64,000 bases of DNA from an uncultured Lachnospiraceae bacterium (lineage in GTDB: Bacteria > Bacillota > Clostridia > Lachnospirales > Lachnospiraceae). Location of the stretch: positions 4,366 to 68,365 of the forward strand of contig URRQ01000006.1 of assembly GCA_900550235.1 (NCBI GenBank), in the 5' to 3' direction. The notes below the pieces were generated by a model. The model worked only from the letters and a program-made list of their open reading frames with translations. It was not told where the DNA came from and did no database searches. This document shows, piece by piece, positions 26,468 through 36,239 of the stretch. The number at the start of each line of letters is the position of its first letter. Within the stretch, counting starts at the first letter, position 1. The position numbers and the translations under genes were made by a program.

Positions 26468-27076
26468 TTAAGGTTGGATAATTTTTGTTGCACCGGCCAT
26501 TGTCTCTACGATGCTGTACATATTGGTTACTGTTCCTACTGAAAGCTTGTCTGTCAGTCCGTAATAGTTCAGACATGTTCCGCAAGTCATAATCTCAACG
26601 CCCTGCGCTTCCAGATGTTTTAAATCTTCCAGAGAATCAGAGCCTTCCGCAGTAAGTGTTGCTCCGCCATTGTAGAAAAGCATTGCCTTCGGAAGCTTGT
26701 CTAACTGTGTCACTGCGAAAATAAATCCCTTGATCAAAACTTTTCCAAGTTCATCGTTGCCTGCGCCCATGCGGTCGGAAGCGATTACAACAACTGTGTT
26801 GTCCCTCTTATCCGGTGTGCAGCTTGCCTCTTCTTCTGATGGCACGATCGCTCCGTTCATCTGGATCGTAACCTTGAATTCCTTCTCTGCCACTTTCTCA
26901 GACGTTACAACACCACCTTCGCTTGTTGCCATCTTTGTCACATTCTGTACCGCGATTTCGTTGTCCACCAGCACTTCGATCACTTCAGGCCCTGTAATCT
27001 CCTGCATCGCTTTTTTTGTCTTAATTACCGGGATTGGGCAATTGTCGCCCATTGCATTTACTGTTACCATGTTCAT
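26468..27076 (-). CDS. yedF: YedF, sulfurtransferase-like selenium metabolism protein
   Basis: A 202-residue two-domain protein: an N-terminal TusA-like domain (VNAMGDNCPIPVIKTKKAMQE, carrier Cys about residue 13) and a C-terminal DsrE-like domain (VVVIASDRMGAGNDELGKVLIKGFIFAVTQL, with MTCGTCLNYYGL near the end). This arrangement is the selenium-linked YedF form. It is the first gene of the sel operon, 29 bases before selD, with its own promoter. It probably hands selenium to SelD; that step is inferred. Confidence 0.94.
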   Translation of the reverse strand: MNMVTVNAMGDNCPIPVIKTKKAMQEITGPEVIEVLVDNEIAVQNVTKMATSEGGVVTSEKVAEKEFKVTIQMNGAIVPSEEEASCTPDKRDNTVVVIASDRMGAGNDELGKVLIKGFIFAVTQLDKLPKAMLFYNGGATLTAEGSDSLEDLKHLEAQGVEIMTCGTCLNYYGLTDKLSVGTVTNMYSIVETMAGATKIIQP

Positions 27077-27132
27077 TTCACCTTTCTATCTTTCATAAAT
27101 TTGGAGATCCCACCTTCCACACTTATAGAAAC

Positions 27133-27161
27133 ATTCTATCATTGTTTTGACAAAAGGTAAA
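27133..27161 (-). promoter_or_regulatory. Promoter of the yedF-sel operon
   Basis: TTTACC (27161-27156), 17-base spacer, TAGAAT (27138-27133) on the minus strand, just after the terminator of the upstream lacI gene. Confidence 0.65.
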
Positions 27162-27177
27162 CCTCTTTTTCACCCAT

Positions 27178-27206
27178 AAAAAAGATTGCGCAAAATGCGC
27201 AATCCC
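27178..27206 (-). terminator. Terminator after the lacI-type gene
   Basis: GATTGCGCA-TTT-TGCGCAATC followed by TTTTTTATG on the minus strand, immediately after the lacI stop. Confidence 0.88.
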
Positions 27207-28235
27207 CTACTTTTCTCCATATTCCGCTGTACTGTCACGCACAATCAATTTCGGTTGAAAAGTAATACACTTTTTAGAGTTCACTCCGCTGTCGATCTCA
27301 CTAATAATCTGCTGTACAGCCTCAACCCCCATATCATAAACCGGCTGGTTCACACTTGTGAGTGGCACGTCTAATATTTCCGAAAAAAATATATCATCAT
27401 ATCCCACAAGAGACATATCTTTAGGTATCAGATAACCATGATGTTTTAAACCATTATACACTCCATACGCTGACATATCATTAAAAGAAAATATTGCAGT
27501 TACTTTCTTTGGAAGGCCCAGAATATATTCTACCGCCTCCACTCCACTCTTTCTATCGTAATTTCCTTCATATATCAGATCCGGATCATAAGGAACCCCA
27601 AATTCTTCCAATGCTTCCTTGTATCCTTTTAATCTGTGTTGTGAATCTTCCAGCGCCGAAGGCCCTGCCACACATGCTATATTTCGATGTCCAAGTTCCA
27701 AAAGGTGTTTGGTTGCCGCATACCCTCCACTTCTGTGATTTACAATGACAGAACAGCACTCCGCTTCTTCGAGAAAACGGTCTATCATCACAAATGGAAC
27801 CTTCAGTTTTTCCATCAGTTTCACACTCTCTAATGCTTTCTTCTTGTCACTATCCAAAGACATACAGAATAGAATTCCATCCACTCCTTTATCCGCCAAC
27901 ACCTGTATATACTCTAAATCTCTTTTATGCATATCATTTGTATTACAAAGGATCAAATTCCATCCATTCCTTCTGCACTCGTCTTCGACTCCTTTTGCCA
28001 GATTAGAAAAGAAGACGTTACTGACATCGGAAATTACAAGTCCGATTGTCTTTGTTCGTTTCTTTACAAGTCCTACCGCTATCTGATTCGGTCGATAGTT
28101 TAATTTCTCTACTGCATCAAATATGATGTCCTTTGTACTCTTTGGAATTTTGTAAGCTTTTCCGTTCAAAACCAAAGAAATTGTCGTTACCGAAAAGCCT
28201 GTATAGTTCGCTATATCTTTAATCGTTGTTCTCAA
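27207..28235 (-). CDS. LacI family transcriptional regulator
   Basis: A 342-residue LacI/GalR repressor. DNA-binding domain 1-60 (TTIKDIANYTGFSVTTISLVLNGK and the hinge NYRPNQIAVGLVKKRTKTIGL), then a periplasmic-binding-like sensor (DGILFCMS, FNDMSAYGVYNGLKHHGYLIPKDMSLVGYDD). It is the last gene of an ABC transporter/M20 hydrolase operon and is separated from it by 45 bases. Its likely operator is the CG-centred AAAACGTTTT at 36181-36190 ahead of the binding-protein gene. The inducer is unknown. Confidence 0.92.
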   Translation of the reverse strand: MRTTIKDIANYTGFSVTTISLVLNGKAYKIPKSTKDIIFDAVEKLNYRPNQIAVGLVKKRTKTIGLVISDVSNVFFSNLAKGVEDECRRNGWNLILCNTNDMHKRDLEYIQVLADKGVDGILFCMSLDSDKKKALESVKLMEKLKVPFVMIDRFLEEAECCSVIVNHRSGGYAATKHLLELGHRNIACVAGPSALEDSQHRLKGYKEALEEFGVPYDPDLIYEGNYDRKSGVEAVEYILGLPKKVTAIFSFNDMSAYGVYNGLKHHGYLIPKDMSLVGYDDIFFSEILDVPLTSVNQPVYDMGVEAVQQIISEIDSGVNSKKCITFQPKLIVRDSTAEYGEK

Positions 28236-28280
28236 TCCGATCTACTCCATCCCATAATTTATATAATGAATTATTATACA

Positions 28281-29432
28281 TTATTTTCCAATTTTAGGGT
28301 AGCTAATATCAAAAATTCGGCATAATAATCTTATATATTCTTTATATTTTTCTATTTCTACATATTCATTCGGTTTATGTGCCATATGCGGTTCTCCCGG
28401 CCCAAATAAAAGGACCGCCATCTCTTTGCATCTCCTGGTCAAGATAGAGGCATCCGTAAAATAATTAATTCCAATCTCTTCCGGTTTCTCCCCTTCCTGC
28501 TCCAGACACTCCTTAAAATATTTAAGCCATACATTCTCTTCCACCAGTTCTATTGCCCTACGTTCATTCAAAACCTGCACATCAAATCCAACGCGACGCC
28601 CAGATTTCACATACAACTCTTCTCCTATTTTTTCTATTTTCTTTAAAACCATCTGTACATCCAAACCGGGAACCGTTCTGATATCCAGCAAAAATTTCGC
28701 ACAATCCGGCGTCATATTCGGAGCAACCCCACCATTTACCATTGTAACCTGAACCGTTGCGTTCCCAAGAATATCATGTTCGAACCTTTCGATCCATTCC
28801 TTCAAATGAAGAAACATTTCTATTCCATATTCTATTGCATTACATCCCTCCCAAGGGTATGCTCCGTGACTTGTGATACCTTGAACAGAAATTTCTGTCC
28901 AAAGGCATCCCTTCTGCGCCACACCAAGGCGACATCCCGTCGGTTCTCCAATCAACAGGAGTTCTGCTTCCGGCATAGCATTCTGTTCTAATATCTTTTC
29001 CGCTCCGATTCCGCCTTTCTCCTCATCACACGTGCCTAAAAAGTAAATTGTATTTTCCGGCTTTTTTCCACTCATCCCAATTTCTCCCAAAAGATATACC
29101 ATGGCCGCAAGACCACTTTTCATATCACTTGCACCTCTCGCATATATCTTTCCCTCTTTTTCTTTCGGAATTTTCGGATCTGTATCCCACTCTTCGATTT
29201 CACCATAAGGCACTGTATCCAGATGTCCATTCCAGATAACTGTCTGCCTGCTTTTTCCCGGAACCGTAGCCAACACATTGGCATGCCTATCATCAATATA
29301 CTGTATTGTTACTTCTACATTATTTTCCTTCAGATATTGATAGATAAATTCCGCAATTTTACATTCATTATCTTCACCATTTATACTAGAAATAGAAAGT
29401 ATTTTTTCCAATAACCACAATTCTTTTGTCAT
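28281..29432 (-). CDS. M20 family metallohydrolase (ArgE/DapE-like), 383 residues
   Basis: Zinc-dependent amidohydrolase of the ArgE/DapE/ACY1/CPG2 family. Metal and catalytic residues are visible: GHLDTVP (His/Asp, about 70), ASDMKSG (Asp, about 105), CDEEKGG (catalytic Glu pair, about 136), GEPTG and the C-terminal MAHKPNEYVE (His). A dimerisation domain lies between. It cleaves an N-acyl, carbamoyl or peptide-type amide; the substrate cannot be read from sequence. It is one of two M20 enzymes in the same transporter operon, which suggests an imported amide-linked compound. Confidence 0.88.
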   Translation of the reverse strand: MTKELWLLEKILSISSINGEDNECKIAEFIYQYLKENNVEVTIQYIDDRHANVLATVPGKSRQTVIWNGHLDTVPYGEIEEWDTDPKIPKEKEGKIYARGASDMKSGLAAMVYLLGEIGMSGKKPENTIYFLGTCDEEKGGIGAEKILEQNAMPEAELLLIGEPTGCRLGVAQKGCLWTEISVQGITSHGAYPWEGCNAIEYGIEMFLHLKEWIERFEHDILGNATVQVTMVNGGVAPNMTPDCAKFLLDIRTVPGLDVQMVLKKIEKIGEELYVKSGRRVGFDVQVLNERRAIELVEENVWLKYFKECLEQEGEKPEEIGINYFTDASILTRRCKEMAVLLFGPGEPHMAHKPNEYVEIEKYKEYIRLLCRIFDISYPKIGK

Positions 29433-29446
29433 GCGCGTCTCCTCTT

Positions 29447-29483
29447 CTAAAAAGACTGCCCCATAACCAGGACAGTCGTTTTC
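29447..29483 (-). terminator. Hairpin with T-tract inside the ABC/M20 operon
   Basis: GACTGTCC pairs with GGGCAGTC around TGGTTATG, followed by TTTTTAG on the minus strand, between the amidotransferase-like and M20 genes. It may partly terminate and set lower expression of the last two genes. Confidence 0.6.
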
Positions 29484-29487
29484 TCCA

Positions 29488-30231
29488 TTATTTTACTAAC
29501 CAGTTTAAGATTCCTTTCCAAACCTTCTTATATTCAGACCATTCACAAAACTCTGGTGGTGCCCAGTGTGGAGCACAGTCTGAGGTAAACACGGCACTTC
29601 TTCCTTTGCCATACTCTGCAAATGCAATAAACGGATCTTCACCGACCAACACAGGAACACAAGACTCTGGTTTTGCGATGGTCTTATTATATCCGAGGAC
29701 CTCTGGCCATTCTCCTTGAATCTCGTCAAGAGATTCATGAGCCTTTACCGTCACTGGACGAATTCCATCACAATGTTCCATTCTATCATCTACTGTCAAC
29801 ACGTCTACCGGAAGCACTTCCTGAACTGCCGTATCATGCCATTTTCCTTTTGCATCCACACCGGAGAATGTCAAATATCCTCCAACCATTAATAGCGCTC
29901 CACCTTCCAAAACATAATCACGAATCACTTTTGTTCTGTCCGGTTTCTTGATACTCTTCGTAAATGTTTCAACCGGAAGAAGAAGTGTATTTGCTCCAAT
30001 ATCAGATAAAATGACACAATCGTAGTTCTTTAATTCTTCTACCGTATAAGGGAACGCTTCTGCCGCAATATGATTCGGCATAAATTCCACTTCATATCCC
30101 GCCTCTTCAAGCGCTTCCTTTAACCATTTTTCTCCCGTCTCATATGTTGACGTATAAAAACTGTCAAATCCTTTCACATGAGTTGTGTAACTCATCCATG
30201 ATTCTCCTGCAAGTAGTATTTTTTTACTCAT
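29488..30231 (-). CDS. Glutamine-amidotransferase-like (GATase1-like) protein
   Basis: A 247-residue cytoplasmic protein of the GATase1-like/ThuA-like kind. Pattern: KILLAGESWMSYTTHVKGFDSF at the start, FMPNHIAAEAFPYTVEELKNYDCVILSDIGANTLLL, a GGALLMVGGYLTFSG elbow (about 125-140) and FTSDCAPHWAPPEFCEW near the end. No canonical Cys-His-Glu amidase triad is obvious, so it may process a sugar or amide derivative rather than glutamine. It is 13 bases after a permease gene in the operon. Function uncertain. Confidence 0.75.
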   Translation of the reverse strand: MSKKILLAGESWMSYTTHVKGFDSFYTSTYETGEKWLKEALEEAGYEVEFMPNHIAAEAFPYTVEELKNYDCVILSDIGANTLLLPVETFTKSIKKPDRTKVIRDYVLEGGALLMVGGYLTFSGVDAKGKWHDTAVQEVLPVDVLTVDDRMEHCDGIRPVTVKAHESLDEIQGEWPEVLGYNKTIAKPESCVPVLVGEDPFIAFAEYGKGRSAVFTSDCAPHWAPPEFCEWSEYKKVWKGILNWLVK

Positions 30232-30244
30232 GATCTTCCTCCTT

Positions 30245-31222
30245 TTACTCTCTGTTTTTCTCTACATTTGCTACGAATTTTGCCATCGTATGATTTAAGA
30301 TAATGGCAAGAATTAAGATAAATCCTAAAGCTGCAAGCTGCCATACCGAATTGATATTTGCAATTTGAAGTCCTGAATTCATCATTGTAATAATTACAAC
30401 ACCGATCAAAACTCCACCCAAATGTCCGACTCCTCCTGCAACACCGATACCACCTAGTACCGCCACTGTAATTGCCTGCATTTCCATTCCTGTTCCGGCA
30501 TCTGCTCTCGCTGTCATAAGCCATGAATTGTTAATAATTGCACTGATCGATGCAAGAACTCCTGCAAGTATATAGACATACATTCTGACTTTCTTCTCTT
30601 TAATTCCTGTATATTTTGCTGCTTCAAAATTTGTTCCCATCAAATAGACACGGCGTCCGAACTTCATCTTATAGACAAGGACAAAGACAAGTACCGTTAC
30701 CGGAACGACTACAAATAAAATCTGATTCGGTATACCAAACGTACTTTCTAACGACAACATTTTGAAGCTATCCGGAAATCCACTGATTGGAATTCCACCT
30801 GTCAGATAAAGTGCTAGTGAACCATATATATATTGTGTTCCCAATGTTGCAATTAGTGCTGGAACTTTCGCTACTGCGATCAATATTCCATTAATAGTTC
30901 CAAGTAAAACTCCACATACAAGTGTGATAATTGTAGCCGTAAAAATTCCTGCACCATTCATCACAGCCAATCCAAAAAAAACTCCTGACAGACTCATTGT
31001 TGATCCAATAGAAATATCAATTCCATCACGACCTGCAATCATTACGAGAGCTTCCCCTAATGACAACAATGTCAATGAGGCTCCAAATTGTGTTACCTGC
31101 ATCAAATTATTCATATCAAAAAAGTAAGGACTGATTAACGATAATACAATAAGCTCCACCACAAACAGCAACAGCAAAAATTTTGTTCTGCTCTTCGCAA
31201 TAGAAAATGCTATCTTTTTCAT
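30245..31222 (-). CDS. ABC transporter permease, RbsC type (second)
   Basis: A 325-residue permease of the ribose/xylose/AI-2 branch with 8-10 hydrophobic helices. The coupling-type segments GRDGIDISIGSTMSLSGVF (about 65-83) and GGIGVAGGVGHLGGVLIGV (about 255-275) are characteristic. Its start overlaps the stop of the preceding permease by four bases, so the two are coupled and likely form a heterodimeric channel. Substrate unknown. Confidence 0.92.
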   Translation of the reverse strand: MKKIAFSIAKSRTKFLLLLFVVELIVLSLISPYFFDMNNLMQVTQFGASLTLLSLGEALVMIAGRDGIDISIGSTMSLSGVFFGLAVMNGAGIFTATIITLVCGVLLGTINGILIAVAKVPALIATLGTQYIYGSLALYLTGGIPISGFPDSFKMLSLESTFGIPNQILFVVVPVTVLVFVLVYKMKFGRRVYLMGTNFEAAKYTGIKEKKVRMYVYILAGVLASISAIINNSWLMTARADAGTGMEMQAITVAVLGGIGVAGGVGHLGGVLIGVVIITMMNSGLQIANINSVWQLAALGFILILAIILNHTMAKFVANVEKNRE

Positions 31223-32196
31223 GCTGTTACCTCCTTATTTCTCTTTCTTATCTTTCCATTTGTTACTGCATCAAACAGCACAGAAATCACAATCAAAAGA
31301 CCTATAAAACAATTTTCCAGCAATGATGGAATTCCGAGTATTACAATACCATTTTTTAAAAAGGCAATAAATAGAACTCCAGCAAGTGTTCCTATTACAC
31401 TTCCTCTTTTTCCATTTCCTTTAGCACCAGTTCCCCCAATTGTTACTGCAGCAATACAAGCGATTGGAAGATCCGAACCAATTGTCATCTCTACACTTCC
31501 CATTCTCGCGATGTAAAGCATAGCAGCAATTGCCGCAATTCCTCCCGATATGCAATACGAGATCAACTTAATTTTCTTTACATTAATACCACTCAAGTTC
31601 GCTGATTGCGGATTGCATCCTGTCGCATAAATATAGCGTCCAAATCTTCTATACATAAGAAAATAATAGAAAACTGCATAGACAGCTATAATCAAAAGCA
31701 GTAATACCGGAATTCCTAAAAATTTTGCCCTGGACACTACAGCCCAACTTGGATTCAATCCTGTCAGCCATTTTCCACCAAGTAATGCAAAAATCACAGC
31801 TTTCCAAATATTCATAGTTGCAATCGTTACAATCATATCCGGAATATTAAACTTCGCTACTAAAAAACCATTTACAAATCCAACTGCGATTCCAATTCCA
31901 ATGGCAGTAATTACAATTATAAAAATATTTACTTTTGCCTGAAGCATATATCCAATGACAATTGCGATAACTCCCATCACAGAACCAACGGATAAGTCAA
32001 TTCCTCCCAGAAGCATCACAATGGTCATTCCAATACTTACCATTGCAATCTCTGCATTATTTTGAATGACCCGAATCATATTATCTACCGTCAAGAAATT
32101 TGGTGCTAATATTCCAAACAAAATAATTTCAGCGATCAGTAAAAGGAATGTGACATATTCTCTCCTTCCCGGTTTTGGAACATATTTTTTGAACAC
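31219..32196 (-). CDS. ABC transporter permease, RbsC type (first)
   Basis: Also 325 residues and paralogous to its neighbour, with LLGGIDLSVGSVMGVIAIVIGY (about 62-83), FNIPDMIVTIATMNIWKAVIFAL and GGTGAKGNGKRGSVIGTLAGVLF. Two different RbsC-type permeases with one double-ATPase protein is the arrangement of the AI-2/rhamnose and related importers rather than ribose. The start at 32196 has a GGGGGTGAGC-like site and lies 17 bases after an M20 gene. Confidence 0.92.
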   Translation of the reverse strand: MFKKYVPKPGRREYVTFLLLIAEIILFGILAPNFLTVDNMIRVIQNNAEIAMVSIGMTIVMLLGGIDLSVGSVMGVIAIVIGYMLQAKVNIFIIVITAIGIGIAVGFVNGFLVAKFNIPDMIVTIATMNIWKAVIFALLGGKWLTGLNPSWAVVSRAKFLGIPVLLLLIIAVYAVFYYFLMYRRFGRYIYATGCNPQSANLSGINVKKIKLISYCISGGIAAIAAMLYIARMGSVEMTIGSDLPIACIAAVTIGGTGAKGNGKRGSVIGTLAGVLFIAFLKNGIVILGIPSLLENCFIGLLIVISVLFDAVTNGKIRKRNKEVTA

Positions 32197-32213
32197 TTAG
32201 CTCACCCCCATTA

Positions 32214-33524
32214 TTATGCTTCTTCGACTCCACACCAATCCAATAAAATAGATGCTATCATCTTTGTACAAGTTACCAGCTCTTCTATTTCTACGTATTC
32301 ATCTGCTTGATGCGCCAGTCTCGGATCTCCAGGTCCAATATTTAATGTTGGAATTCCCACATTGCAGAACCAGCCCATGTCTGTATGACAACAAATTCCT
32401 TCTACTTTTGAAAGTGGATTCACTTCCTTAGCACTATCTCTTACGGTCTGGAAAAACGGCTGATCATCCAACGTTTCTCCGCAATCTGCATCAATCAACC
32501 ATTCAATTTCCGGTACATTATCTTTGAGCCATGGATCTGTCATCGCTACCGCTTTTACATAATCTTCGATTTCCTTTTTAACCTTTGATCCAAGACCATT
32601 CTCGTCTTTCTCTGACGGCAAATATTGTGCATTAAAGGTCAATACCGCTCTGTTTGCAAACGTCGTTGGGTATTCTCCCGCTTCAAACTGCGCGATGTGG
32701 ATCTGACACGGAATCGGAAGATACTTATGTTCCTTTCTCACTGACCATTCTTTATTCAGTCTTCTAAAATGTTCTAAATAAAGAGATGCCTTATCAATTG
32801 CATCCACAGCTCCTCCGGTTCGGAAATCTCCCTGCTTCAGTTCAATATGTCCGGCCCTTCCTTCGATTGTAAGTTTCCCCCATAAAATTCCTCTACAAAG
32901 CGGTGCAATATTTAAATGTGTAGGCTCTGTTATCAGACATCCATCCGCCCGATACCCTTTTGCAACCAAGGCCAATGTTCCCATTCCTCCCGCCTCTTCA
33001 TCTACAACAGTTCCTATCATTGCGTCTCCTTTTAACCGGATTCCACTTTCTTTGATTGCCTTTAGAGCTACTGTCATCGCAGCAATTCCGCCTTTCATAT
33101 CTACTGCGCCTCGCCCATACAATTTATGATCCACAATTTCTGCCCCAAATGGATCTTTTGTCCATTTGCTTCCTCTTTGTACTACATCTATGTGTCCAGA
33201 CATCATCATAGATTTTCCACCACCGGTTCCTTTTAACTTTGCAAAGAGATTTGGCCTGTCTTCAAATGTATGATCCGCATAATATCCCGGCTTTCCTTCA
33301 TATTTTGAAAGTTCTTGTGCATTCGGATAAGAATATTCTGCCTCCATCCCCATTTCTTCCAGATATTCTTTTAAGACTTCTTGTGCCTTTCCTTCCTGCA
33401 TATAATCTTTTTCTTCATCAAAATATGGATTCACACTTGGCTCTTTAATTAACTTCTGAAGAAGTGTTACTACTTCATCCTGATTCTTGTCAATCCATGT
33501 ATAAACCGCCTCTTTTATACTCAT
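32214..33524 (-). CDS. M20 family metallohydrolase (ArgE/DapE-like), 436 residues
   Basis: A second zinc amidohydrolase of the operon, of the longer ArgE/DapE-deacylase type. Visible ligands: SGHIDVV (about 123), AVDMKGG (about 156), DEEAGG (about 190), TEPTH (about 213) and RLAHQADEYVE near the C-terminus. It is only distantly similar to the 383-residue enzyme, so the two probably act on different bonds or successive intermediates. It sits between the ATPase and permease genes, which ties hydrolysis to uptake. An N-acyl or N-carbamoyl amino acid is a plausible substrate (inference). Confidence 0.88.
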   Translation of the reverse strand: MSIKEAVYTWIDKNQDEVVTLLQKLIKEPSVNPYFDEEKDYMQEGKAQEVLKEYLEEMGMEAEYSYPNAQELSKYEGKPGYYADHTFEDRPNLFAKLKGTGGGKSMMMSGHIDVVQRGSKWTKDPFGAEIVDHKLYGRGAVDMKGGIAAMTVALKAIKESGIRLKGDAMIGTVVDEEAGGMGTLALVAKGYRADGCLITEPTHLNIAPLCRGILWGKLTIEGRAGHIELKQGDFRTGGAVDAIDKASLYLEHFRRLNKEWSVRKEHKYLPIPCQIHIAQFEAGEYPTTFANRAVLTFNAQYLPSEKDENGLGSKVKKEIEDYVKAVAMTDPWLKDNVPEIEWLIDADCGETLDDQPFFQTVRDSAKEVNPLSKVEGICCHTDMGWFCNVGIPTLNIGPGDPRLAHQADEYVEIEELVTCTKMIASILLDWCGVEEA

Positions 33525-33533
33525 ACTTTCCTC

Positions 33534-35039
33534 CTATTCCGCATTCAGATTCAATGCATTTTTCAAGATATCTTCTTCTGTCACTGTTTCTCTATCAAAT
33601 CTGGCAGTAATTTCCCCTTTATAAAGGGTAATAATATTATCACTCAGTTCCATAACCTCTGGTAAATCCGAAGAAATAACAATGACTGCCACGCCTGATT
33701 TTGCAAGTTCAATTACATATTTGTGAATTTCTGCCTTTGTCATAACATCAATGCCTCGTGTAGGTTCATCAAGAATTAATACTTTCGGCTCTTCAAGCAA
33801 CCATCTGCATATCAAAACCTTCTGTTGACCTCCCCCACTCAGACTATTGACACTGATATTCTGATTTGGTGTCTTAATACTATATTTCTCTATATTATCC
33901 TGTACCGTTTTCTTTTCTTTTTTCTTATCGATCATTCCAAACTTATTGGAGAGATTGTCCAAAAAGGACACGCTCATATTATCTCTGACCGGATGAATAT
34001 CAAATAATCCTTGTGCACCTCTATCCTCCGGCACGTAAAAAATTCTATTCTCAATGGCTTTATTAATTCCATCTCGCGTAATATCTTTTCCTTCAAATAA
34101 TATTTGTCCGCTCTGAGCATTCGTTTCGCCAAAAATAGCTCTCGCTATCTCTGAACGTCCCGCACCAACAAGTCCATACATTCCCAAAATCTGCCCCGGT
34201 TTTACAGAAAAAGAAATATTTTGATATGTATTCTCATAAGAAATATCTTTCACTTCCAGTATCGGCTCTTTCCCTTGGTCATGCTCCTCATAAACGCTCA
34301 TATTTATCTTGCGTCCTGACATTGCCTGAATAATTGTTTCCTCACTTACTTCTTGTGGAATAAGTGTTCCAGTCAAACAACCGTCTCTTAAAACAATAAT
34401 ATCATCTGAAATTCTCAAAATTTCCGGAATTCTATGACTTATATACATGATACTTACTCCACGGCTTTTTAAGTCTGCAATAATTTCAAACAATTTTTCT
34501 GATTCATTATGGCTCAAAATAGAAGTTGGTTCATCTAAAATCAAAATCTTACATTTTTTATAGATTCCTCTTGCAATTAAAACGAGTTGTTGATTTCCGA
34601 TTGATAATTCACTCATCGTAAGATGAAGAATGTTTTCTGATAGTCCGACCAGCTTTAAGGCCTCTTTCGCCTCTTCATACATCTTTGTCCACATAATTGT
34701 CTTGTTACGACTAACCACTTCATTACCCATAAAAATATTTTCAAGAACAGACATATCTGCAAAAATATTAGGTTCTTGATATACGATTGATATTCCTTGC
34801 TTTACCGCATCAAGAGGCGAATGTAACTGTAATTTTTCACCTTCAAAATACAGATTACCTTTATCATTTTTCAAGGCTCCTGCAATAATCTTCATTAGTG
34901 TAGATTTTCCCGCACCATTTTCGCCTATTACAGACAAAACCTCTCCTTTTTTCAAAGAAAAACTTACATTTTGAAGTGCTTTAACTCCTCCAAAAGATTT
35001 ACTTATAGATTCCGCTCTTAAAATAATCTCTTCTGCCAA
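33534..35039 (-). CDS. Sugar-type ABC transporter ATP-binding protein (RbsA-like, two domains)
   Basis: A double ABC ATPase of about 501 residues. First domain: Walker A GENGAGKSTLMK, signature LSIGNQQLVLIARG, Walker B CKILILDEPTS. Second domain: degenerate Walker A GLVGAGRSEIAR, signature LSGGGQQKVLICRWL, Walker B PKVLILDEPTRG. The frame extends to 35102, but GGAGG lies about ten bases before a TTG at 35039, which fits the family N-terminus (AEEIILRAESISKSFGGV). I choose that TTG start. It powers the two permeases nearby. Confidence 0.92.
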   Translation of the reverse strand: MAEEIILRAESISKSFGGVKALQNVSFSLKKGEVLSVIGENGAGKSTLMKIIAGALKNDKGNLYFEGEKLQLHSPLDAVKQGISIVYQEPNIFADMSVLENIFMGNEVVSRNKTIMWTKMYEEAKEALKLVGLSENILHLTMSELSIGNQQLVLIARGIYKKCKILILDEPTSILSHNESEKLFEIIADLKSRGVSIMYISHRIPEILRISDDIIVLRDGCLTGTLIPQEVSEETIIQAMSGRKINMSVYEEHDQGKEPILEVKDISYENTYQNISFSVKPGQILGMYGLVGAGRSEIARAIFGETNAQSGQILFEGKDITRDGINKAIENRIFYVPEDRGAQGLFDIHPVRDNMSVSFLDNLSNKFGMIDKKKEKKTVQDNIEKYSIKTPNQNISVNSLSGGGQQKVLICRWLLEEPKVLILDEPTRGIDVMTKAEIHKYVIELAKSGVAVIVISSDLPEVMELSDNIITLYKGEITARFDRETVTEEDILKNALNLNAE

Positions 35040-35104
35040 AAAATCATCTCCCTCCACAAAACGAGAGACGAACCATACGATTCGTCTCCCATTTTTAATC
35101 AATC

Positions 35105-36154
35105 TTAGAAGTCAAAATCGTCAACATTATCTTTCGTAATAATCAACGGATCACCAAGAAGTAATATTTTATTTTCTGCATCCCATGTTACCGGATTTGA
35201 AATTCCTTCAATTTCATTTATTTCCTCAAACTCTTTACCTTCTGCCACCATCTTTCCAGCCCATACCGTAAGATATCCTAATTCTTCTGCATCCCATAAA
35301 ATAGATTCTTCCATAACACCTCCATCAATAAAAGGTTTTACAGTAGCTGGAGAACCATAACCAATTACTTTTACTTTACCTGCCTTACCTTCTTGCTGTA
35401 CGGCCTGCGCTACTCCTGGAATCGTAGAAGAAGCAACAGCTACGAGCCCCTTTAAATCAGGATATCTTGTCATTAACTCCTGCGCCTGTTTTAAAGCTTG
35501 TTCACTGCTTCCTCCCTGTGTATATCTAATATCTACAATTTCTATATCCGGATATTTTTCCTTTTGCTGTTTTTCCATAAAGGAAATCCAAGTATTCAAA
35601 TTAGTTGCTGTTGATTCTCCTGAAACAATTCCAATCTGACCTTTTTCGTCAATCTGAGCCGCCAATCGATCCATTAGCGTTCGTCCCAATGCTTCATCTG
35701 TCGCTTGTGCCACATAAAATTCACGAGTACTATCTGGTGCATCTGAATCACTTGTATAAACAGGAATACCTGCTTCTTGCGCCTTTTCAATATATGGATT
35801 TGTAGAAGAACTATCCAAAACAGAAAGTGACATGGCATCTACACCTTGTTTAATTAAACTATCCATAATTTTTACTTGCTCTGTAGCACTTGCCTGCGTA
35901 GCTCCTGTATAAAGAAATTCTACACCTAAATCTTCAGCTGCCTGTTGTCCGCCTTTTTCCATTGCTGTAAAATATGGAATCCCAATTAACTGTGGAACAA
36001 ATGCAATTTTCATTTTCCCATTATCTCCAGTTTCCTGTTTACTTCCTCCATCTTCTTTTGGCTTTTCGGTACTGCTTCCACACCCGGCTAACATTCCCAT
36101 TACCATTGTTGCTGCCATAAAGATTGCAACCGCTTTTTTCATCATGTTTTTCAT
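35105..36154 (-). CDS. ABC transporter substrate-binding lipoprotein (Peripla_BP_4 type)
   Basis: A 349-residue secreted binding protein. N-terminus: KK, hydrophobic stretch, lipobox MLAGC-G (Cys about 25), then a Ser/Lys/Gly-rich linker. The mature domain opens MKIAFVPQLIGIPYFTAMEKGGQQAAEDLG and resembles AI-2/rhamnose/ribose-binding proteins. It is the first gene of the operon. GAAGGAGGATTAGT precedes the ATG. The ligand is unknown; coexpressed M20 hydrolases suggest an amide-containing sugar or amino-acid conjugate. Confidence 0.92.
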   Translation of the reverse strand: MKNMMKKAVAIFMAATMVMGMLAGCGSSTEKPKEDGGSKQETGDNGKMKIAFVPQLIGIPYFTAMEKGGQQAAEDLGVEFLYTGATQASATEQVKIMDSLIKQGVDAMSLSVLDSSSTNPYIEKAQEAGIPVYTSDSDAPDSTREFYVAQATDEALGRTLMDRLAAQIDEKGQIGIVSGESTATNLNTWISFMEKQQKEKYPDIEIVDIRYTQGGSSEQALKQAQELMTRYPDLKGLVAVASSTIPGVAQAVQQEGKAGKVKVIGYGSPATVKPFIDGGVMEESILWDAEELGYLTVWAGKMVAEGKEFEEINEIEGISNPVTWDAENKILLLGDPLIITKDNVDDFDF

Positions 36155-36180
36155 ACTAATCCTCCTTCTTCTTCTTGGTA

Positions 36181-36190
36181 AAACGTTTTT
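36181..36190 (-). promoter_or_regulatory. LacI-type operator candidate
   Basis: AAAACGTTTT, a perfect CG-centred palindrome typical of LacI-family operators, between the promoter at 36240-36268 and the binding-protein gene. The operon's own LacI protein is the best candidate; CcpA is an alternative. Confidence 0.5.
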
Positions 36191-36239
36191 CCATTTGTGT
36201 AAAAAAAAATAAATCTCTTTATTTTTTCCTTGTAACCTG